Assembly: GCA_021792555.1 (NCBI GenBank)
Contig: JAJYUL010000025.1
Span: 1-49,940 of the forward strand
Length of the DNA stretch: 49,940 bases
Source of the DNA: Pseudomonadota bacterium
GTDB taxonomy: Bacteria > Pseudomonadota > Gammaproteobacteria > Steroidobacterales > Steroidobacteraceae
Direction: 5' to 3'
Positions within the stretch are counted from its first letter, which is position 1; each line of letters opens with the position of its first letter. Positions 41,412 through 49,940 of the stretch are shown here, piece after piece. Made by a program: the position numbers and the translations under genes. The notes beneath the pieces are model-generated. The model saw only the letters and a program-made list of their open reading frames with translations, was not told where the DNA came from and made no database searches.

Positions 41412-42287
41412 TCAGCCGCACGCGACAGTGGCCTGAGGCTGCGGCAGCCCTGCAGCGGGCGCGCTGAAACAAAATACGTCGCCGGCGAGCGGCTGCGCGG
41501 CGCGCTCGGCGGGCGAGAGACCCTGGCGAGCCGTGGTGACGTACGCGGTGCGCAGATCCGCCCCGCCGAAGGCCACTTTGGTGACCTGCGAGCACGGCAG
41601 CCGCACCGTGGCGAGCAGCCGTCCGTCCGGCGAATAGCGGCGCACGGCCCAGCCGGACCACAGTGCGATCCACAGACAGCCCTCCGCATCCACCGCCGTG
41701 CCATCGGGATAGCCCGCCGCCGCTTCGATCCGGATCAGCACCCGCTTGCCGGTGAGCACGTGCGGTTCAGGCCGGTCGAAGGCGTACACGGTGCGCGCAG
41801 GGCTGTCGGTGTGATAGAAGGTGCGCCCGTCGGGACTGAACGCCGGACCGTTGGTGACGATGTAGCCGGCATCGAGCCTCACGCAGCGCCCCTCGGCATC
41901 CAGCCGGTACAGCGTGCCGCTCGGGCGGATCTGCGGATCGTGCATCGAGCCGAACCACAGCGCCCCCTCGGGGCTGACGCAGCCGTCATTGAGGCGATTC
42001 TCCGGCAGATGCGGCTCAACGGGCACCAATGCCGTGAACTGTCCGCTCGCGGGGTCGAAGCGGTGGATCGCCCCCTTCAGGCCGACCACGAGGCCGCCCG
42101 CGGCGCGCGGCGCCAGAAATCCGGGTGGCGCCGGCGTCGGCCAGCTGCGCTGCTCGCCGGTGCCGGGTCGCAGCCGATGCAGCCGGCAGCCCTTGATGTC
42201 GACCAGCCAGAGCGCCGACTCGTGCGCGAACCATACCGGTCCCTCGCCGAGCTCGGCGCCGACCGCGAACGCGTGCTCGGCGCGCAT
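41412..42287 (-). CDS. SMP-30/gluconolactonase-family sugar lactonase
   Basis: 291 residues of the six-bladed beta-propeller family. The metal-binding Glu is in ELGEGPVW, and the Asn/Asp ligands appear in ENRLNDGCVSPEG, VTNGPAFSPDG and PDGTAVDAEG. It hydrolyses aldono-lactones to aldonic acids and is the first enzyme of the operon. The operon reads lactonase, kinase, aldolase, symporter, small membrane protein. ATG 42287 is the family start; the ribosome binding site is weak. Confidence 0.92.
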   Translation of the reverse strand: MRAEHAFAVGAELGEGPVWFAHESALWLVDIKGCRLHRLRPGTGEQRSWPTPAPPGFLAPRAAGGLVVGLKGAIHRFDPASGQFTALVPVEPHLPENRLNDGCVSPEGALWFGSMHDPQIRPSGTLYRLDAEGRCVRLDAGYIVTNGPAFSPDGRTFYHTDSPARTVYAFDRPEPHVLTGKRVLIRIEAAAGYPDGTAVDAEGCLWIALWSGWAVRRYSPDGRLLATVRLPCSQVTKVAFGGADLRTAYVTTARQGLSPAERAAQPLAGDVFCFSAPAAGLPQPQATVACG

Positions 42288-42390
42288 GGTCAGTGCCTCA
42301 CCGCCCGGCACCCGCCGGCGCCCGCGGCGCTCGGGCAGCAGGTGAATGAACTCAAGGCACCCCTCCGAGGCGTCTGCGGCCGACGGGCCG

Positions 42391-42440
42391 CGATATATCT
42401 GATTAGTCTGATTATTAGCCAGCCCGCCGTCAAGCTGGGC
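42391..42440 (-). promoter_or_regulatory. lactonase operon promoter region with TGATTATTA repeats
   Basis: This AT-rich island, sharply different from its surroundings, contains plus-strand CTGATTAG (42399-42406) and CTGATTATTAG (42408-42418), a near direct repeat. Minus-strand TTGACG near 42434 is a possible -35; a clear -10 at standard spacing is not visible. The repeated core matches the operator candidate before the dehydratase, suggesting a common regulator. Confidence 0.5.
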
Positions 42441-42465
42441 CGGCGGCGCCCCCGGAAGCCCAGGC

Positions 42466-43479
42466 TCAGCGCCGGTAGCCGTAGTACTCGCAGAACCACT
42501 CGACGAAGCGGCGCACGCCCTCCTCGACCGGGGTCGCCGGCCGGTAGCCGACCTCTCGGGCCAGATCCTCCACGTCCGCGCACGTATCGGGCACATCGCC
42601 GGGCTGCATCGGCAGGAAGCGCTTCTCGGCCTTGCGCCCCAGGCACTCCTCGAGCACCTCGATATAGCGCATCAGCTCCACCGACTGGTGGTTGCCGATG
42701 TTGTAGAGCCGGTACGGCGCGCGGCTCGTGGCCGGATCGTGCGTCGCGCCGCTCCAGTTCGGATCGGGCGCGGCGATGCGCTCGCAGGCGCGCACCACGC
42801 CCTCGGCGATATCCTCCACGTAGGTGAAATCACGCTTGTGGTGCCCATTGTTGTAGACGTCGATCGGCTTGCCTTCGAGGATGTTGCGCGCAAACAGGAA
42901 CAACGCCATGTCGGGTCGGCCCCAGGGGCCGTAGACGGTGAAGAAGCGCAGGCCCGTCGTCGGCAGGCCGAACAGCGCCGAGTAGCTGTGCGCCATCGCC
43001 TCGTTGGCCTTCTTGGTGGCCGCATAGATCGACAGCGGATGATCCGCGCCGCGGTGCGGGGAGAACGGCATGTCGGTGTTGGCGCCGTAGACGGAACTCG
43101 TCGAGGCGTACACCAGATGCTCCACGGCATTGTGCCGGCAGCCCTCGAGCACCGTCAGCGTACCGGTGACGTTGCTGCGCACGTAGCTGTGCGGGTCCTT
43201 CAGCGAGTGGCGCACGCCGGCCTGCGCGGCAAGGTGAATCACCCGGGCGAAGCGCTCCGCGGCGAACAGCTTCGCCATGGCCGGCTCGTCGGCGAGGTCG
43301 AGGCGCACGAAGCGAAAGCCGCTCTCGGCACGCAGCATCTGCAGGCGCGCCTCCTTGAGCGACACGTCGTAATAGTCGTTGAGGTTGTCGAGCCCGACCA
43401 CCTCATGCCCGCGGGCGAGGAGCTTGCGGGAGGTATGAAAGCCGATGAACCCGGCCGCGCCGGTGACTAGAATTTTCAT
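42466..43479 (-). CDS. UDP-glucuronate 4-epimerase-like SDR enzyme
   Basis: 337 residues, an extended short-chain dehydrogenase. The NAD site is [10 protein letters not shown], the catalytic triad is Ser/Tyr-x3-Lys in YASTSSVYG and YAATKKA, and [18 protein letters not shown] and [12 protein letters not shown] are family blocks. The segment [23 protein letters not shown] is typical of UDP-glucuronate epimerases (LspL/CapI type). They make UDP-galacturonate for surface polysaccharide. It is a single gene without other polysaccharide genes nearby. Confidence 0.9.
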   Translation of the reverse strand: MKILVTGAAGFIGFHTSRKLLARGHEVVGLDNLNDYYDVSLKEARLQMLRAESGFRFVRLDLADEPAMAKLFAAERFARVIHLAAQAGVRHSLKDPHSYVRSNVTGTLTVLEGCRHNAVEHLVYASTSSVYGANTDMPFSPHRGADHPLSIYAATKKANEAMAHSYSALFGLPTTGLRFFTVYGPWGRPDMALFLFARNILEGKPIDVYNNGHHKRDFTYVEDIAEGVVRACERIAAPDPNWSGATHDPATSRAPYRLYNIGNHQSVELMRYIEVLEECLGRKAEKRFLPMQPGDVPDTCADVEDLAREVGYRPATPVEEGVRRFVEWFCEYYGYRR

Positions 43480-43505
43480 GGATCCTCGATTGTCTCCACG
43501 GCCGC

Positions 43506-43522
43506 GCGCAGCGCCGCTGCGC
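43506..43522. terminator. hairpin between the EamA exporter and epimerase genes
   Basis: GCGCAGC (43506-43512) and GCTGCGC (43516-43522) form a perfect 7-bp stem with a 3-nt loop, about 70 bp after the exporter stop on the minus strand. No U-run. It may end the exporter transcript. Confidence 0.35.
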
Positions 43523-43592
43523 CATTCGGCCTCATTCTACCCGCCGGCCCGCGCGACACCGTGCAGTGCGTCGCACCGAGCCGCACGGCCGC

Positions 43593-44534
43593 TCAGGACT
43601 GCTCGACCCCGAGTTCCGACTCGAGCGGCACGGGGACGGCCGCTTTGCGTGTCTTGCCGGTGATGATGATGACGACGCTCGCGATCACCAGTACGGTCCC
43701 GAGCACGGTGCGCGCATCGAGCGGCTCGCCGCCGAACAGGTACCCGATGCTCACCGCGATGAGCGGATTGACATATGCATAGGTGCCGACCTTGGTGGGC
43801 GACTCGTGCTGAATCAGCCAGGTGTAGGCGCAGAACCCGAGCAACGAGCCGGCCACGATGAGGTAGGCGAGCGCGAGCCACGCGGCGGTGGAGACCGCCG
43901 CCGGATCGAAGCCGTGCTCCTCGCCGCAGAGCACCGTGGCGAGCCCGAGCAGCACTCCGCCGATGAGCATCTGCGTGCCGGCGCTCATGGTCTTCGAGGC
44001 CGGCAGCGGCAGCAGCCGCACCAGAATGGAGGCGACCGACCAGCTCATCGCGGCCACGATCAGCGCCACCGCCGCGAGCCAGTACACCGGTGCGCCGGCC
44101 ACCCCGAGCGAGGGATCGACCAGCACCACCACGCCGCCGAGGCCAACGAGCAGGGCCACCGCGAGGCGCGGCGTCAGCCGCTGCGTGCGCAGCCAGATGA
44201 TCTCCGCGACCGCGGTGAAGGCCGGGATGGTGGCCAGAATCACCGCCGCCATGCCCGAGTGGATCCGCTCCTCGGCGGTAAAGAGCAGCCCGTAGTCCAT
44301 CACGAAAATCAGAAAGGCGAGCAGCGCGATCGAGCCCCATTGCCGGCGGCTCGGCAGGCGCTGGCCCCGCGCGAGCGCCCAGGCGCACACGACCAGGCCG
44401 GCGAGCGTGAAGCGGATCGAGGCCAACAGCAGCGGCGCGATCTCGAGCACGCCGATCCGGATGGCGAAATACGTCGAGCCCCAGACCAGATAGATGGTCC
44501 CGAAGGCGGCGAGGGTCTTGAACTTGTGGGGCAC
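43593..44534 (-). CDS. EamA/DMT-family metabolite exporter
   Basis: 313 residues with ten predicted transmembrane helices arranged as two EamA repeats (FGTIYLVWGSTYFAIRIGV... and SWSVASILVRLLPLP...). The WGSTYFAI motif with APLLLASIRF is typical of YedA/RhaT-like drug/metabolite transporters that export amino acids or related compounds. GTG 44534 is the start, supported by GGAG 7 bp upstream. Substrate unknown. Confidence 0.9.
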   Translation of the reverse strand: MPHKFKTLAAFGTIYLVWGSTYFAIRIGVLEIAPLLLASIRFTLAGLVVCAWALARGQRLPSRRQWGSIALLAFLIFVMDYGLLFTAEERIHSGMAAVILATIPAFTAVAEIIWLRTQRLTPRLAVALLVGLGGVVVLVDPSLGVAGAPVYWLAAVALIVAAMSWSVASILVRLLPLPASKTMSAGTQMLIGGVLLGLATVLCGEEHGFDPAAVSTAAWLALAYLIVAGSLLGFCAYTWLIQHESPTKVGTYAYVNPLIAVSIGYLFGGEPLDARTVLGTVLVIASVVIIITGKTRKAAVPVPLESELGVEQS

Positions 44535-44797
44535 GGCGCGCTCCGGGGCGTCGATGGCGAAGGGGCGAGGGAGCTCGGTGGATGATACCCGGGGCGCGAG
44601 CGGGCGTCCCCGCTCGCCGCTGGCGCCGCGACGCCCGAGCGCACGCGCCCCGGGCAGGCGGCGAGTCATGCTCCTCGTTCCCCGGGGGCGGATCGCAGCG
44701 TGCAGTCAGTCACAAATCGGCGCTTCCGTGGCGGAGTTTTCCCCTGTCCTGCCGAAAAAGGGGACGGATCACGGAGCGTTCGTCTGCTTCCCGGGGG

Positions 44798-45979
44798 ATG
44801 CTGCAATCCATGGGATTCTGGCTGTTATCGCCGCTGCTGCTCGCTGCCGCCGCCGTCCTGATGCGCCCGGCGCTGCGCCGGGCCTTGGGCTCGGCCGCAG
44901 CTCGACCCGCGCTCGGCCCCGAGCCCCCCTCGGGCTGCTCCGCCCCTGGGGCCGGCCCGGCGAGCGAGCCGGTGGCCGAGCCCGTCCCTGAGCCGGCGCC
45001 GCAGCCCGCTCCGCCGAAGAGCATCGCCCAGGTGCTCGAGCCGGGGGAGATCCTCGGGCGGCTGCGTGCGCTGCAACTCGGCATGGCCGAACCGGCCGCG
45101 GCGGCCGCCGCGCAAGAGCAGCGGGTCGCGCAGGCGCTCGCCAAGATCGGTGATCCGGCGAGCGAGCGGCGCCACTTTCCCCGCCGCCCGAATCTCCTTC
45201 CCCAGCTGATGCATGCCATCAACGACGAAACGGTCGCGCGGCGGCAGCTGGTGGCCATCATCGCGCGCGACCCGGCGCTGGTGGACAGCCTGCTGCGCAT
45301 GGCGAACAGCTCCTTCTACCGCATCAGCCCGCAATCGGTCGAATCGATCGAGCGGGCGGTGGCCATTCTCGGCAGCGACGGCCTGCGCTCGGTGATCGCC
45401 ACCGCGCTGATGCAGCCGATCTTCAACACCGCCACGGCGAAGGACTTTCCGCACTTCGCGCAGCTGGTCTGGGAGCATGCGCTGCGCTCGGCGCAGGCGG
45501 CCGTGGTGCACGCTGCGGTGGCCGAGCGGATCGAGCCGTTCACCGCCGAGCTGCTGAGCCTGATCAGCGGACTGGCGGAGATCGTGCTGTTCCGCGCCGC
45601 GCGCGAGCGCTGCGCGGCGGCCGCGCGTGGCGCCTCGGCCGCGGCCCTGATCAGCGCGCTCATGGATGCGCGCGCCGGCGCCCTGGCGCAGCGGATCGGC
45701 GCGGACTGGCAGCTGTCCGAACCGGCGCTGGCCGCGCTCGCCGAGCAGCACAGCCCGGCTGCCCCCGAGAGCCCGCTCGGCCGCTCCCTGCGCTTCGGGC
45801 GCCTCGCCGGTGCGCTCGCCGTGCTGCACAGCAACCGCCGGATCGACCGGGTCACCGTTTGCCTGTCGCTGCCGCGCAGTGCGCTGCCCGAGGCGCACAA
45901 CGACACGCTGCTCGCGAAACTGCTGCAGCCGTTCCAGGACCCGCGCACCACCTCGGCACGCGCGCCCGCACGACGCTGA
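44798..45979 (+). CDS. membrane-anchored HDOD-domain protein
   Basis: 393 residues. An N-terminal transmembrane helix (GFWLLSPLLLAAAAVLM) and a Pro/Ala-rich linker (to ~75) precede an HDOD domain (~125-330): NLLPQLMHAIN, LVAIIARDPALVDSLLRMANSSFYRIS, VESIERAVAILGSDGLRSVIATALMQPIF. HDOD proteins are catalytically dead HD relatives used in signalling and cell-cycle or motility control; a membrane anchor is uncommon. ATG 44810 is an alternative start. Confidence 0.88.
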   Translation: MLQSMGFWLLSPLLLAAAAVLMRPALRRALGSAAARPALGPEPPSGCSAPGAGPASEPVAEPVPEPAPQPAPPKSIAQVLEPGEILGRLRALQLGMAEPAAAAAAQEQRVAQALAKIGDPASERRHFPRRPNLLPQLMHAINDETVARRQLVAIIARDPALVDSLLRMANSSFYRISPQSVESIERAVAILGSDGLRSVIATALMQPIFNTATAKDFPHFAQLVWEHALRSAQAAVVHAAVAERIEPFTAELLSLISGLAEIVLFRAARERCAAAARGASAAALISALMDARAGALAQRIGADWQLSEPALAALAEQHSPAAPESPLGRSLRFGRLAGALAVLHSNRRIDRVTVCLSLPRSALPEAHNDTLLAKLLQPFQDPRTTSARAPARR

Positions 45980-46079
45980 GCGCAACGGCCGGGCCGCCCC
46001 GGGGCTTGCCCCGGTGGACTGCGCGCGGGAACGGGCCGATGATGGCCCGGGGCCCTCACCCCGCCGCGGAACGCATCGC

Positions 46080-46382
46080 ATGAACCAGGTACTGCCCACT
46101 CTCGTGTCCACGCTGGCCGGCACCGTGCTCGGCGCGCTGATCGCCTGGCTGCTCACCCATCTCTACGCGCGCCTCGCGCTACGCGATCTGCGCAGGCAGC
46201 GCGAGCAGCTGGAGCGCTACAACAGAACCCTCACGACGCTGCTGAAGTCCTGGGAGGATCAGGGACACGTGGAGCTCTCGCGCAACGCCCGCGGTGAGAT
46301 CACGAGCGGCCGGCTGACCCCGCCCGGCGCGCCGGCACTGACGGATCAGTCCGACCCGAGCGGCGCGCCGCGCCGGCCCTGA
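46080..46382 (+). CDS. small membrane protein with coiled coil
   Basis: 100 residues. One N-terminal transmembrane helix (VLPTLVSTLAGTVLGALIAWLLTHLYA) is followed by a charged helix (LRDLRRQREQLERYNRTLTTLLKSWED) able to form a coiled coil, then a disordered tail. Family not recognised. It lies 100 bp after the HDOD gene and may belong to the same transcript. The start ATG 46080 has a weak GGAA upstream. Confidence 0.72.
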   Translation: MNQVLPTLVSTLAGTVLGALIAWLLTHLYARLALRDLRRQREQLERYNRTLTTLLKSWEDQGHVELSRNARGEITSGRLTPPGAPALTDQSDPSGAPRRP

Positions 46383-46384
46383 GG

Positions 46385-46401
46385 CGCCGGCCGCCCCGGC
46401 G
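46385..46401. terminator. short hairpin between convergent genes
   Basis: CGCCGG and CCGGCG form a 6-bp stem around a 5-nt loop, 2 bp after the stop of the small membrane protein and 28 bp past the end of the convergent lyase gene. It lacks a U-run. Confidence 0.3.
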
Positions 46402-46429
46402 GGCGCGCCGCGCAGGCGCAATCCGCCCG

Positions 46430-47611
46430 CTACCGCTTGCCGGCCGAGAGTCTCTCGAAGCCCGCGCGCAGATCCGCCTTCAGATCATCGAGATCCTCCA
46501 GTCCGATCTGCAGCCGCAGGGTCAGTCCGCCCGGATTCCACGCAGTCGCCGTACGATAGCTGCGGCAGTCGAAGGGAATGATGAGGCTCTCGAAGCCGCC
46601 CCAGGAATAGCCCATGGCGAAGATCGAGAGCGGGTCGAGCATGCGGGCGAGGTCCTCGCGGGTGAAGAGGGGCCGCAGAACGATGGAAAAGACCCCCGTC
46701 GAGCCGGTGAAATCGCGCCGCCAGAACGCATGCCCCGGACAGGACTCGAACGCCGGATGCAGCACCGTCATGACCTCGGGCCGGCCGCGCAGCCAGGCGG
46801 CCATCTCGAGCCCGCGCCGCTCGGCCTCCTGCAGGCGGATGTGCAGCGTGCGCATGCCCCGCAGGGCAAGCGCGCAGTCCTCCGCGCCGGGCAGCATGGC
46901 CATGCTCTGATAGGTGCGCTTCAGCGCCGGCCACAGCCGGGCATTGGCGCTGACCAGCCCGAGCAGGATGTCGGAGTGGCCGCCGAGGTACTTCGTGCCG
47001 GCCTCCACCGCCAGATCGCACCCGTGCCCGTGGGCATGGAAGAAAAGCGGGGTGGCCCAGGTGTTGTCGATGATGGTGGTCAGCTCATGCCTGCGCGCCA
47101 GCGCGGTGATGGCCGGCACGTCCTGGACCTCGAAGGTCTGCGACCCCGGGGATTCGAGAAAGATCGTCGAGGTGTTCGGCCGGATCAGCGCCTCGAGCCC
47201 CGCGCCGAGCAGCGGGTCGTAGTAGCTCGTTTCGATCCCGAATCGCTCGAGCAGATTGGCGCACAGGTGGCGCGTCGGCAGATACACGCTGTCCGGCACG
47301 AGCAGGTGATCGCCGCTTTTCAGCGCGCTCAACAGCGCGAGCGCGACTGCGCCGAGTCCCGATGGACTGAGCGCGGTGCCGGCCGCTGCGGTAAGGGCCG
47401 TCCATGCGCTCTCCAGGCTCTCGATGGTCGGCGTGCCGGCGGTGCCGTAGGTATAGCGCGCCCGGTGATTCTCCAGGTCATCGAGAGTCTTGAACAGAAC
47501 CGTCGAGCCGCGGTAGACGGGCGTGTTGACGAAACCATAATGCGCATCGGAGGTCCTGCCGAGCTGAGCGAGCTGCGTGCCGATGCCGATGGGGTGTCCA
47601 GTGTGTTTCAT
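46430..47611 (-). CDS. metC: cystathionine beta-lyase-like PLP enzyme
   Basis: 393 residues of the Cys/Met-metabolism PLP family. The PLP lysine is in VEAGTKYLGGHSDILLG; FVNTPVYRGSTVLFKTLDDL, YTYGTAGTPTIESLE and SPSGLGAVALALLSALKSGDHLLVPDSVYLPTR are MetC-type features. It cleaves cystathionine to homocysteine, pyruvate and ammonia in methionine synthesis, or acts as a cysteine lyase. ATG 47611 has AGGAT directly upstream; the open frame further upstream is not coding-like. The gene symbol is by family resemblance. Confidence 0.88.
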   Translation of the reverse strand: MKHTGHPIGIGTQLAQLGRTSDAHYGFVNTPVYRGSTVLFKTLDDLENHRARYTYGTAGTPTIESLESAWTALTAAAGTALSPSGLGAVALALLSALKSGDHLLVPDSVYLPTRHLCANLLERFGIETSYYDPLLGAGLEALIRPNTSTIFLESPGSQTFEVQDVPAITALARRHELTTIIDNTWATPLFFHAHGHGCDLAVEAGTKYLGGHSDILLGLVSANARLWPALKRTYQSMAMLPGAEDCALALRGMRTLHIRLQEAERRGLEMAAWLRGRPEVMTVLHPAFESCPGHAFWRRDFTGSTGVFSIVLRPLFTREDLARMLDPLSIFAMGYSWGGFESLIIPFDCRSYRTATAWNPGGLTLRLQIGLEDLDDLKADLRAGFERLSAGKR

Positions 47612-48104
47612 GATCCTGTCTGCCGCCGAGGCGAACGAAATGCCGCTCTGTATACGCCCCTCATGGCGTGCACGCATCATCCGCGCCGACCGATTGCGCC
47701 GGCTCGCCGCCCGGCCGGGCCGGCCGGCGGCGCTGCTGCACCGCTGCAGGCAGACCCCGGCGGGACCCGCCCGGCACCGCCGCATCGCCATGCGCTGACA
47801 AGCGAAGATCTCTGCTACAGTTGGCCTTTCGAGCCACGAACAACCAGAGACGGGTTGGGCGTGCCCGAGCGCCCCGGGGGGGCATGAGGGTATGCCGGTA
47901 GGCACGGGGGGTCGGCGGAGGCATCCGCGAAGGTGCCGGCCGTCTCTTGGGGCGACCGCTCCTGCTGCACGCAGCCCGCACGGTCCATGCACGACGCGTC
48001 GGCCGCAGCCGTCGATGGTGGGCACGGACTCCGGCGAGCGCCGGAGCCCGCGATTGAGAGTAAGAGCGCGGCCGCACCCCATGCGTCCGGCCGGATTAGT
48101 ACAT
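47612..48104. other. 493-bp divergent intergenic region
   Basis: The region separates the lyase and acyltransferase genes, so it should hold two promoters. I find no gene, riboswitch fold or strong hairpin that I can support. Short open frames present lack ribosome binding sites. Confidence 0.5.
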
Positions 48105-49067
48105 ATGAGTGACACCGCCCGCCGCTTCACCGGCGCCGTGAGCCCGCGCTGGCTGCGACTGCTCGCGCCGCGCTACTGGCCCACCTGGATCGCGCTCGGC
48201 GCGCTGCGGCTGCTCGCCCTGCTGCCCTTCCGCGTGCAGCTTGCGCTCGGACGGGCGCTCGGGGCGGCGCTGCGGCACCTGCCGGTGCGTTTCGTGGACA
48301 TCGCCCGTCGCAACATCAGGCTGTGCCTGCCGGAACTGCAGAGCGAGGAGCGCGAAGAGCTGCTTGGGCGGCATTTCGAGAGCCTCGGCATCGCGCTGCT
48401 CGAGATCGCCCAGGCCTGGTGGAGCCCGCCGCAGCGGCTCGCGAAGCTGGCGCAGGTCGAGGGCTGCGAACACGTGCGCGCTGCGCTCAGCCGCGGCCGC
48501 GGGGTCATATTGCTGACCGCGCACTTCACGCCGCTCGAGATCGGTGGCCGGATTCTCTCCGGGATGTTCCCGATCAACGTTCTGTACCGCCCGACCAAGA
48601 ACGAGGCACTGGCGTACATGCAAAGTCAGTGCCGCTGCCGCAACGGCGGACGGGCCATACGCCGCGACGACATCCGCTCCATGGTCGCGGCGCTGAAGAA
48701 CAACGAGTGCGTATGGTTCGCACCCGACCAGAGCTACCGGAAAAAAGGCGCCGAGATGGTGCCGCTGTTCGGCATCCCCGCCGCGACCAACACCGCCACG
48801 TCGCGCATCGCGCGCATGACCGGCGCGGCCGTGCTGCCGTACTTCGTCGAACGGTTGCCCGGCGCGGGCGGCTACCGGCTGCGCATCCTGCCGCCGCTCG
48901 AGAACTTCCCGAGCGACTCCCCGTGCGAGGACGCCGAGCGGTTCCATCGGCTGATCGAGGCACAGGTACGGGCCGTGCCTGAGCAGTACCTGTGGATTCA
49001 TCGGCGCTTCAAGGGCCTGGGCGCGGATTACCCCGACTACTATCGCAAGGCGAGCCCCGCATCGTGA
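48105..49067 (+). CDS. LpxL/HtrB-family lipid A acyltransferase
   Basis: 320 residues. A hydrophobic N-terminal segment (RYWPTWIALGALRLLALLPFRVQLALGRALG) anchors it in the inner membrane. The catalytic HX4E motif is His-Phe-Thr-Pro-Leu-Glu in LLTAHFTPLEIGGR. DQSYRKKGAEMVPLFGIPAATNTATSRIARMTGAAVLP and EQYLWIHRRFK are family blocks. It adds a secondary acyl chain to lipid A. Whether it is the LpxL or LpxM/LpxP type cannot be told. ATG 48105 lies in an AT-rich spot without a clear Shine-Dalgarno. Confidence 0.92.
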   Translation: MSDTARRFTGAVSPRWLRLLAPRYWPTWIALGALRLLALLPFRVQLALGRALGAALRHLPVRFVDIARRNIRLCLPELQSEEREELLGRHFESLGIALLEIAQAWWSPPQRLAKLAQVEGCEHVRAALSRGRGVILLTAHFTPLEIGGRILSGMFPINVLYRPTKNEALAYMQSQCRCRNGGRAIRRDDIRSMVAALKNNECVWFAPDQSYRKKGAEMVPLFGIPAATNTATSRIARMTGAAVLPYFVERLPGAGGYRLRILPPLENFPSDSPCEDAERFHRLIEAQVRAVPEQYLWIHRRFKGLGADYPDYYRKASPAS

Positions 49068-49198
49068 CCGCGACGGTGGCCGGGCGGGCGCGCCGGCCCT
49101 TGCGCGCGCGAGCGCAGCTGGATTTGGGCGCACGCCTGAGCGATGCTAACCGCGCTTCGCCATCCGGCGTGCGCCACGCGCCTGCCTGAGAGAAGAAC

Positions 49199-49940
49199 AT
49201 GACCGCCATCCTGCTCACGAACGCCCGCATCTTCGACGGCGAGAGCGCCGAGTGCGCCGAGGGCATGCACCTGCTCATCGAGCAAGGGCAGATCCGGGAG
49301 GTCTCATCAGCTGCGATCAAGGCGGGCAACGCCACCGTCATCGATGTCGGCGGACGCACCCTGATGCCCGGCCTCATCGATGCGCACGTCCACGCCTACG
49401 GCTGCGACGTCAACGTGCAGAAGATCGAACTGGCGGGCGATGCCTACCGCACGGCGCATGCCGCCCGGATGCTCGGCCATGCGCTCGACTGCGGCTTCAC
49501 GACCGTGCGCGACATCGGTGGCGGGGACTACAGCCTCGCCCGCGCCATCGGAGACCGGCTCATCCGCGCGCCGCGCTTTTTCTATGCCGGCAAGATGCTC
49601 TCGATGACCGGCGGGCACGGCGACCTGCGGCCAATGGGGGAGGCCGAGCACGAGTACTGCCAGTGCGGACGGAGCAACTCGCTGTGCGTCATCGCCGACG
49701 GCGTGGATGCCTGCATCCAGGCGGCGCGCGAGCAGCTGCGCCGGGGCGCGCACTGCATCAAGATCATGGGCTCCGGCGGCGTCGCCTCCCCCACCGATCC
49801 GATCTGGATGAATCAGTTCCGCGAGGACGAGATCCGCGCGATCGTCAACGAAACGGCCGAGCGGCGCAGCTACACGGCCGCCCACTGCCATCCGGCAAGC
49901 GCCGTGCGGCGCTGCGTCGAATTCGGGGTGCGCAGCATCG
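49199..49940 (+). CDS. amidohydrolase, imidazolonepropionase-like (partial, runs off the window)
   Basis: 247 codons are seen from ATG 49199 (AGAGAAGAAC upstream) to the window end with no stop. The N-terminal strand TAILLTNARIFDGES, metal motif HxH in LIDAHVHAYG, TTVRDIGGGD and the carboxylated-Lys context IKIMGSGG identify the metal-dependent hydrolase superfamily of imidazolonepropionases and dipeptidases acting on Xaa-Arg/Lys or Xaa-Pro. The last seen block (TAAHCHPASAVRRCVEFGVRSI) carries the next metal-binding His. Substrate unknown; the C-terminal part lies outside the window. Confidence 0.9.
   Translation, partial: MTAILLTNARIFDGESAECAEGMHLLIEQGQIREVSSAAIKAGNATVIDVGGRTLMPGLIDAHVHAYGCDVNVQKIELAGDAYRTAHAARMLGHALDCGFTTVRDIGGGDYSLARAIGDRLIRAPRFFYAGKMLSMTGGHGDLRPMGEAEHEYCQCGRSNSLCVIADGVDACIQAAREQLRRGAHCIKIMGSGGVASPTDPIWMNQFREDEIRAIVNETAERRSYTAAHCHPASAVRRCVEFGVRSI

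Overview
The window is high-GC DNA from a chromosome, and the gene content points to a gammaproteobacterium. Supporting signs are the dapA-gcvR-bcp neighbourhood, an mlaFEDCB operon with an mlaA lipoprotein gene, BepA-type and LpxL-type envelope enzymes, and a SUF operon behind an Rrf2 regulator. I infer a Xanthomonadales/Nevskiales/Steroidobacterales-like lineage from this combination; no 16S gene or marker in the window proves it. Genes are densely packed, many start codons overlap the previous stop (ATGA or TGATG), and GTG/TTG starts are common. I see no insertion sequence, prophage, CRISPR array or rRNA.

Layout. 1-4.1 kb: a serine tRNA, a very short BamC-like lipoprotein, dapA, a GcvR-type ACT protein, the peroxiredoxin Bcp and a PIN-PhoH ATPase. 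4.2-9.7 kb: outer-membrane maintenance genes (BepA-like protease, MlaA, and mlaFEDCB on the opposite strand). 9.8-17.5 kb: class I fructose-bisphosphate aldolase, then a divergent iron-sulfur assembly operon (Rrf2 regulator, sufB, C, D, S, U, T and a Rieske protein). 17.7-24.7 kb: a large exported orphan protein, a HAD phosphatase, a histidine-kinase remnant, an omega-aminotransferase and an exported amidase.

24.8-31.2 kb is the most unusual part. A three-gene cassette occurs twice in tandem on the minus strand: a pseudo-receiver/ANTAR protein, an unknown 118-residue protein, and a protein with a degenerate GGDEF and an intact EAL domain. Both copies keep the same order, the same ATGA overlap and the same Asp-to-Cys change at the receiver phosphosite. 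The leaders between the ANTAR gene and the small gene are highly structured. The arrangement suggests an RNA-binding antiterminator linked to cyclic-di-GMP turnover, which is a hypothesis.

31.4-42.3 kb holds a split sugar-acid catabolic regulon: a GntR/FadR regulator divergent from an IlvD/Edd-type dehydratase, and further on a minus-strand operon of SMP-30 lactonase, dgoK-like kinase, dgoA-like aldolase, sodium/solute symporter and a 66-residue membrane protein. Together they would take an aldonolactone to pyruvate and glyceraldehyde-3-phosphate. A DUF1348-like protein and a membrane Ser/Thr kinase lie between the halves. 42.4-49.9 kb contains a UDP-glucuronate epimerase, an EamA exporter, a membrane-anchored HDOD protein, a small coiled-coil membrane protein, a cystathionine beta-lyase-like enzyme, an LpxL-family acyltransferase and an amidohydrolase cut by the window end.
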